This document shows positions 8,616 through 10,262 of a DNA stretch of 10,262 bases, one piece after another (position 1 is the stretch's first letter; every line of letters begins with the position of its first letter). This DNA is from Chloroflexota bacterium (GTDB lineage: Bacteria; Chloroflexota; Dehalococcoidia; SHYM01). Where the stretch lies: contig JACQGV010000091.1 of NCBI GenBank assembly GCA_016199375.1, positions 1 to 10,262 of the forward strand. Reading direction: 5' to 3'. The notes under the pieces were generated by a model. It saw only the letters and a program-made list of their open reading frames with translations, had not been told where the DNA came from and made no database searches. The position numbers and the translations under genes are program-made.

Positions 8616-9206
8616 ATGGTCCTTAGCGACGCCGACATCCTGAAGGAGCTGAAAGCGGGGCGGATCATCATCGAGCCCCTCGATAGCAGTGCTCTGCCAG
8701 ACGACGCCGTCCAGCCCGCCAGCGTGGACCTGCGCCTGGGACGCAAACTGCGGGTCTTCAAGCAGCACACCCAGGGTTTTATTGACGTCAAGCAGGAGAT
8801 GCCTCACCTCACGGAGATGGTGGAGATAGACGAGGTCACCCCCTTCTATCTCCACCCCGGCGAGTTTGCCCTGGGCGTAACGTGGGAGCGGGTGGGCCTG
8901 CCCACGGACATCGTCGGCAGGCTGGACGGCAAGAGCTCGCTGGGCCGGCTGGGGCTGGTGGTCCACTCCACCGCTGGCTTCGTGGACCCTGGCTGGCAGG
9001 GCTGTCTGACGCTGGAGCTCAGCAACCTGTCTCCCCTGCCCATCACCCTCTACTACGGGATGAAGGTCTCCCAGATATCCTTCATGCGGCTCACCAGCCC
9101 CGCTCACCACGCGTATGGCTCCAAGAAGCTCGGCTCCAAGTATCAAGGCCAGGATGAGCCCGTTCCTAGCCGGTACTACTTGAACTACCGGCGCCCCAAG
9201 GGCTGA
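8616..9206 (+). CDS. dcd: dCTP deaminase, probably the bifunctional (dUMP-forming) type
   Basis: A 196-residue trimeric-fold enzyme of the dCTP deaminase/dUTPase family, supplying dUTP or dUMP for dTMP synthesis. Landmarks are MVLSDADILKELKAGRIII (1-19), QPASVDLRLG (33-42), FYLHPGEFALG (77-87), GRLDGKSSLGRLGL (101-114), HSTAGFVDPGW (117-127) with catalytic-position Glu134 in LTLELSN, and the C-terminal SKYQGQ block. The HSTAGF stretch resembles the Mycobacterium and Methanocaldococcus bifunctional enzymes that convert dCTP directly to dUMP. E. coli-type deaminases have VTAHR there. The ATG at 8616 has GGGAG 6 nt upstream and matches the family start; an in-frame GTG at 8550 would add a Pro-rich, non-conserved extension. 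No promoter is seen in the 84-nt gap, so co-transcription with the EF-G-like gene is likely. Confidence 0.95.
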   Translation: MVLSDADILKELKAGRIIIEPLDSSALPDDAVQPASVDLRLGRKLRVFKQHTQGFIDVKQEMPHLTEMVEIDEVTPFYLHPGEFALGVTWERVGLPTDIVGRLDGKSSLGRLGLVVHSTAGFVDPGWQGCLTLELSNLSPLPITLYYGMKVSQISFMRLTSPAHHAYGSKKLGSKYQGQDEPVPSRYYLNYRRPKG

Positions 9207-9208
9207 GG
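9205..9208 (+). promoter_or_regulatory. Ribosome binding site of ribD overlapping the dcd stop
   Basis: GAGG at 9205-9208 lies 6 nt before the GTG at 9215 and shares bases with the dcd TGA (9204-9206). Ribosomes ending dcd would be placed on the ribD start, which supports the GTG start and translational coupling. Confidence 0.6.
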
Positions 9209-9214
9209 CGGCCT

Positions 9215-10262
9215 GTGGACTACATGGCGCGGGCGCTGGAGCTGGGCCGCGGCGCCCTGGGGACCACCAGCCCCAACCCCGCCGTCGGCGCCGTCATCGT
9301 GCGGGACGGCAGCGCCGTCGGCGAGGGGGCGACCCTGCCGCCGGGCGGCGCCCACGCCGAGGTCGTCGCCCTCCAGCAGGCGGGGAGGGCGGCGCGCGGG
9401 GCGACCCTCTATGTCACCCTGGAGCCCTGCTCCCATCAGGGCCGCACACCCCCCTGCACTGAAGCCATCGTCCGGGCGGGCATCGCGGAGGTCCACTTCG
9501 CCCTGGCCGACCCCAACCCGCTGGTGGCAGGGGCGGGCCGCCGGCGCCTTGAGGAGGCCGGCATCCGCGTCGTTGCCGGGGAGCGCCAGGAGGAGGCCGC
9601 CGAGCTCCACGAGGCCTTCTGCAAATGGATCGTCACCAGGCTGCCCTTCGTGACGGCGAAGGTCGCGGTCAGCCTCGATGGCAAGCTGGCGACCCGCACC
9701 GGCGACTCCCGCTGGATCAGCGGCGAGCCCGCCCGGGCCTGGGCCCACCGCCTGCGGGCCGCCAGCGATGCCGTCCTGGTCGGGGTGGGCACGGTGCTGG
9801 CCGACGACCCTCAGCTCACCGCCCGCCCGGCGGGGGAGGCCCCGCCCCACCAACCTCTGCGCGTCGTCGTGGACAGCCACGGCCGCACCCCTCCGACCGC
9901 CCGCTTGTTCCAGGAGCCGGGGCGAGTCCTCATCGCCACGGCGGGGCCTTGCGACCAGGCGCGGCGGCGGGCCCTGGAGGGGGCGGGCGCCCAGGTCTGG
10001 GAGGGGCCGCCGGGCCCCGGCGGATGGGTGGACCTGGCCGCCCTCTGCCAGGAGCTGGGGCGGCGCGAGATAACGTCGCTCCTGGTGGAGGGGGGCGGCA
10101 CCACTCTGGGCTCGCTGTTCGACCTGGGTCTGGTGGACAAGCTCCACGCGGTCATCGCCCCGCTCATCCTGGGCGGGCAGCAGGCCCCCAGCATGGTGGG
10201 CGGACGGGGCATAGAGCGGGTGGCCGGAGCGCTGCGCCTGCGGCGCGTGCGGGTGGAGAGGC
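9215..10262 (+). CDS. ribD: RibD, bifunctional riboflavin deaminase/reductase (3' end cut)
   Basis: The frame is open from GTG 9215 to the window edge, 349 codons of an expected 360 or so, so only the last residues are missing. RibD carries out the second and third steps of riboflavin synthesis: deamination of the GTP-derived pyrimidine, then NADPH reduction of its ribose. The N-terminal cytidine-deaminase-like domain has TSPNPAVGAVIV (18-29), HAE (47-49; zinc ligand His47, catalytic Glu49) and PCSHQGRTPPC (71-81; zinc ligands Cys72 and Cys81). The reductase domain has KVAVSLDGKLATRTGDSRWISG, VGVGTVLADDPQLTAR and LLVEGGGTTLGSLF. All key residues are present. The start VDYMARALELG matches the family. 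It begins 8 nt after dcd; there is no room for an FMN riboswitch in that gap, and none was recognised before dcd. Confidence 0.95.
   Translation, partial: MDYMARALELGRGALGTTSPNPAVGAVIVRDGSAVGEGATLPPGGAHAEVVALQQAGRAARGATLYVTLEPCSHQGRTPPCTEAIVRAGIAEVHFALADPNPLVAGAGRRRLEEAGIRVVAGERQEEAAELHEAFCKWIVTRLPFVTAKVAVSLDGKLATRTGDSRWISGEPARAWAHRLRAASDAVLVGVGTVLADDPQLTARPAGEAPPHQPLRVVVDSHGRTPPTARLFQEPGRVLIATAGPCDQARRRALEGAGAQVWEGPPGPGGWVDLAALCQELGRREITSLLVEGGGTTLGSLFDLGLVDKLHAVIAPLILGGQQAPSMVGGRGIERVAGALRLRRVRVER

Noticed and set aside
6381..9146. A 921-codon open frame on the minus strand opposite the EF-G-like gene and dcd
   Set aside because: It is antisense to two clear conserved genes and reads as low-complexity His/Gly/Leu/Val-rich protein with no domain. 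Long antisense frames are expected where GC-rich codon use suppresses stops.
9185..10147. A 320-codon minus-strand open frame opposite ribD
   Set aside because: The plus strand encodes RibD with all zinc-site and reductase motifs; the reverse frame has none.

Overview
The window is very GC-rich and uses GTG and TTG starts beside ATG. The gene set (TypA/BipA, an EF-G-2-type GTPase, dCTP deaminase, RibD, a luciferase-like F420/FMN oxidoreductase and two MFS transporters) and the kind of intergenic repeats suggest a Chloroflexota-like (Dehalococcoidia-type) or other high-GC environmental bacterium. That placement is an inference from gene style only. No rRNA, tRNA, CRISPR array, transposase or phage gene was seen.

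Layout: the window splits into two divergent arms around an intergenic region at about 6275-6464. Leftward (minus strand) from there lie typA; a 265-bp gap packed with inverted repeats; an MFS transporter of the OFA/MCT-like type; a 14-TM DHA2-type drug exporter; a luciferase-like (LLM) oxidoreductase; and the start of an Ala-rich, TPR-like protein that runs off the left edge. The last four are close together (76 nt, 66 nt and a 20-nt overlap) and may form one accessory transport/oxidation operon. Rightward (plus strand) lie an EF-G-like translational GTPase, a dCTP deaminase and a RibD cut by the right edge. RibD's ribosome binding site overlaps the dcd stop codon, so those two are probably translationally coupled.

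How the genes may work together: the centre is a head-to-head pair of translational GTPases, each with a plausible promoter of its own. The right arm then passes into nucleotide and cofactor supply: dCTP to dUMP for thymidylate, and GTP-derived pyrimidine to riboflavin. The left arm looks like accessory metabolism: uptake of an organic anion, a flavin-type oxidation, and efflux. No clearly new multi-gene system is visible. The points most worth checking are the tyrosine that replaces the catalytic histidine in the EF-G-like GTPase and the compound inverted-repeat cluster at 4203-4397.
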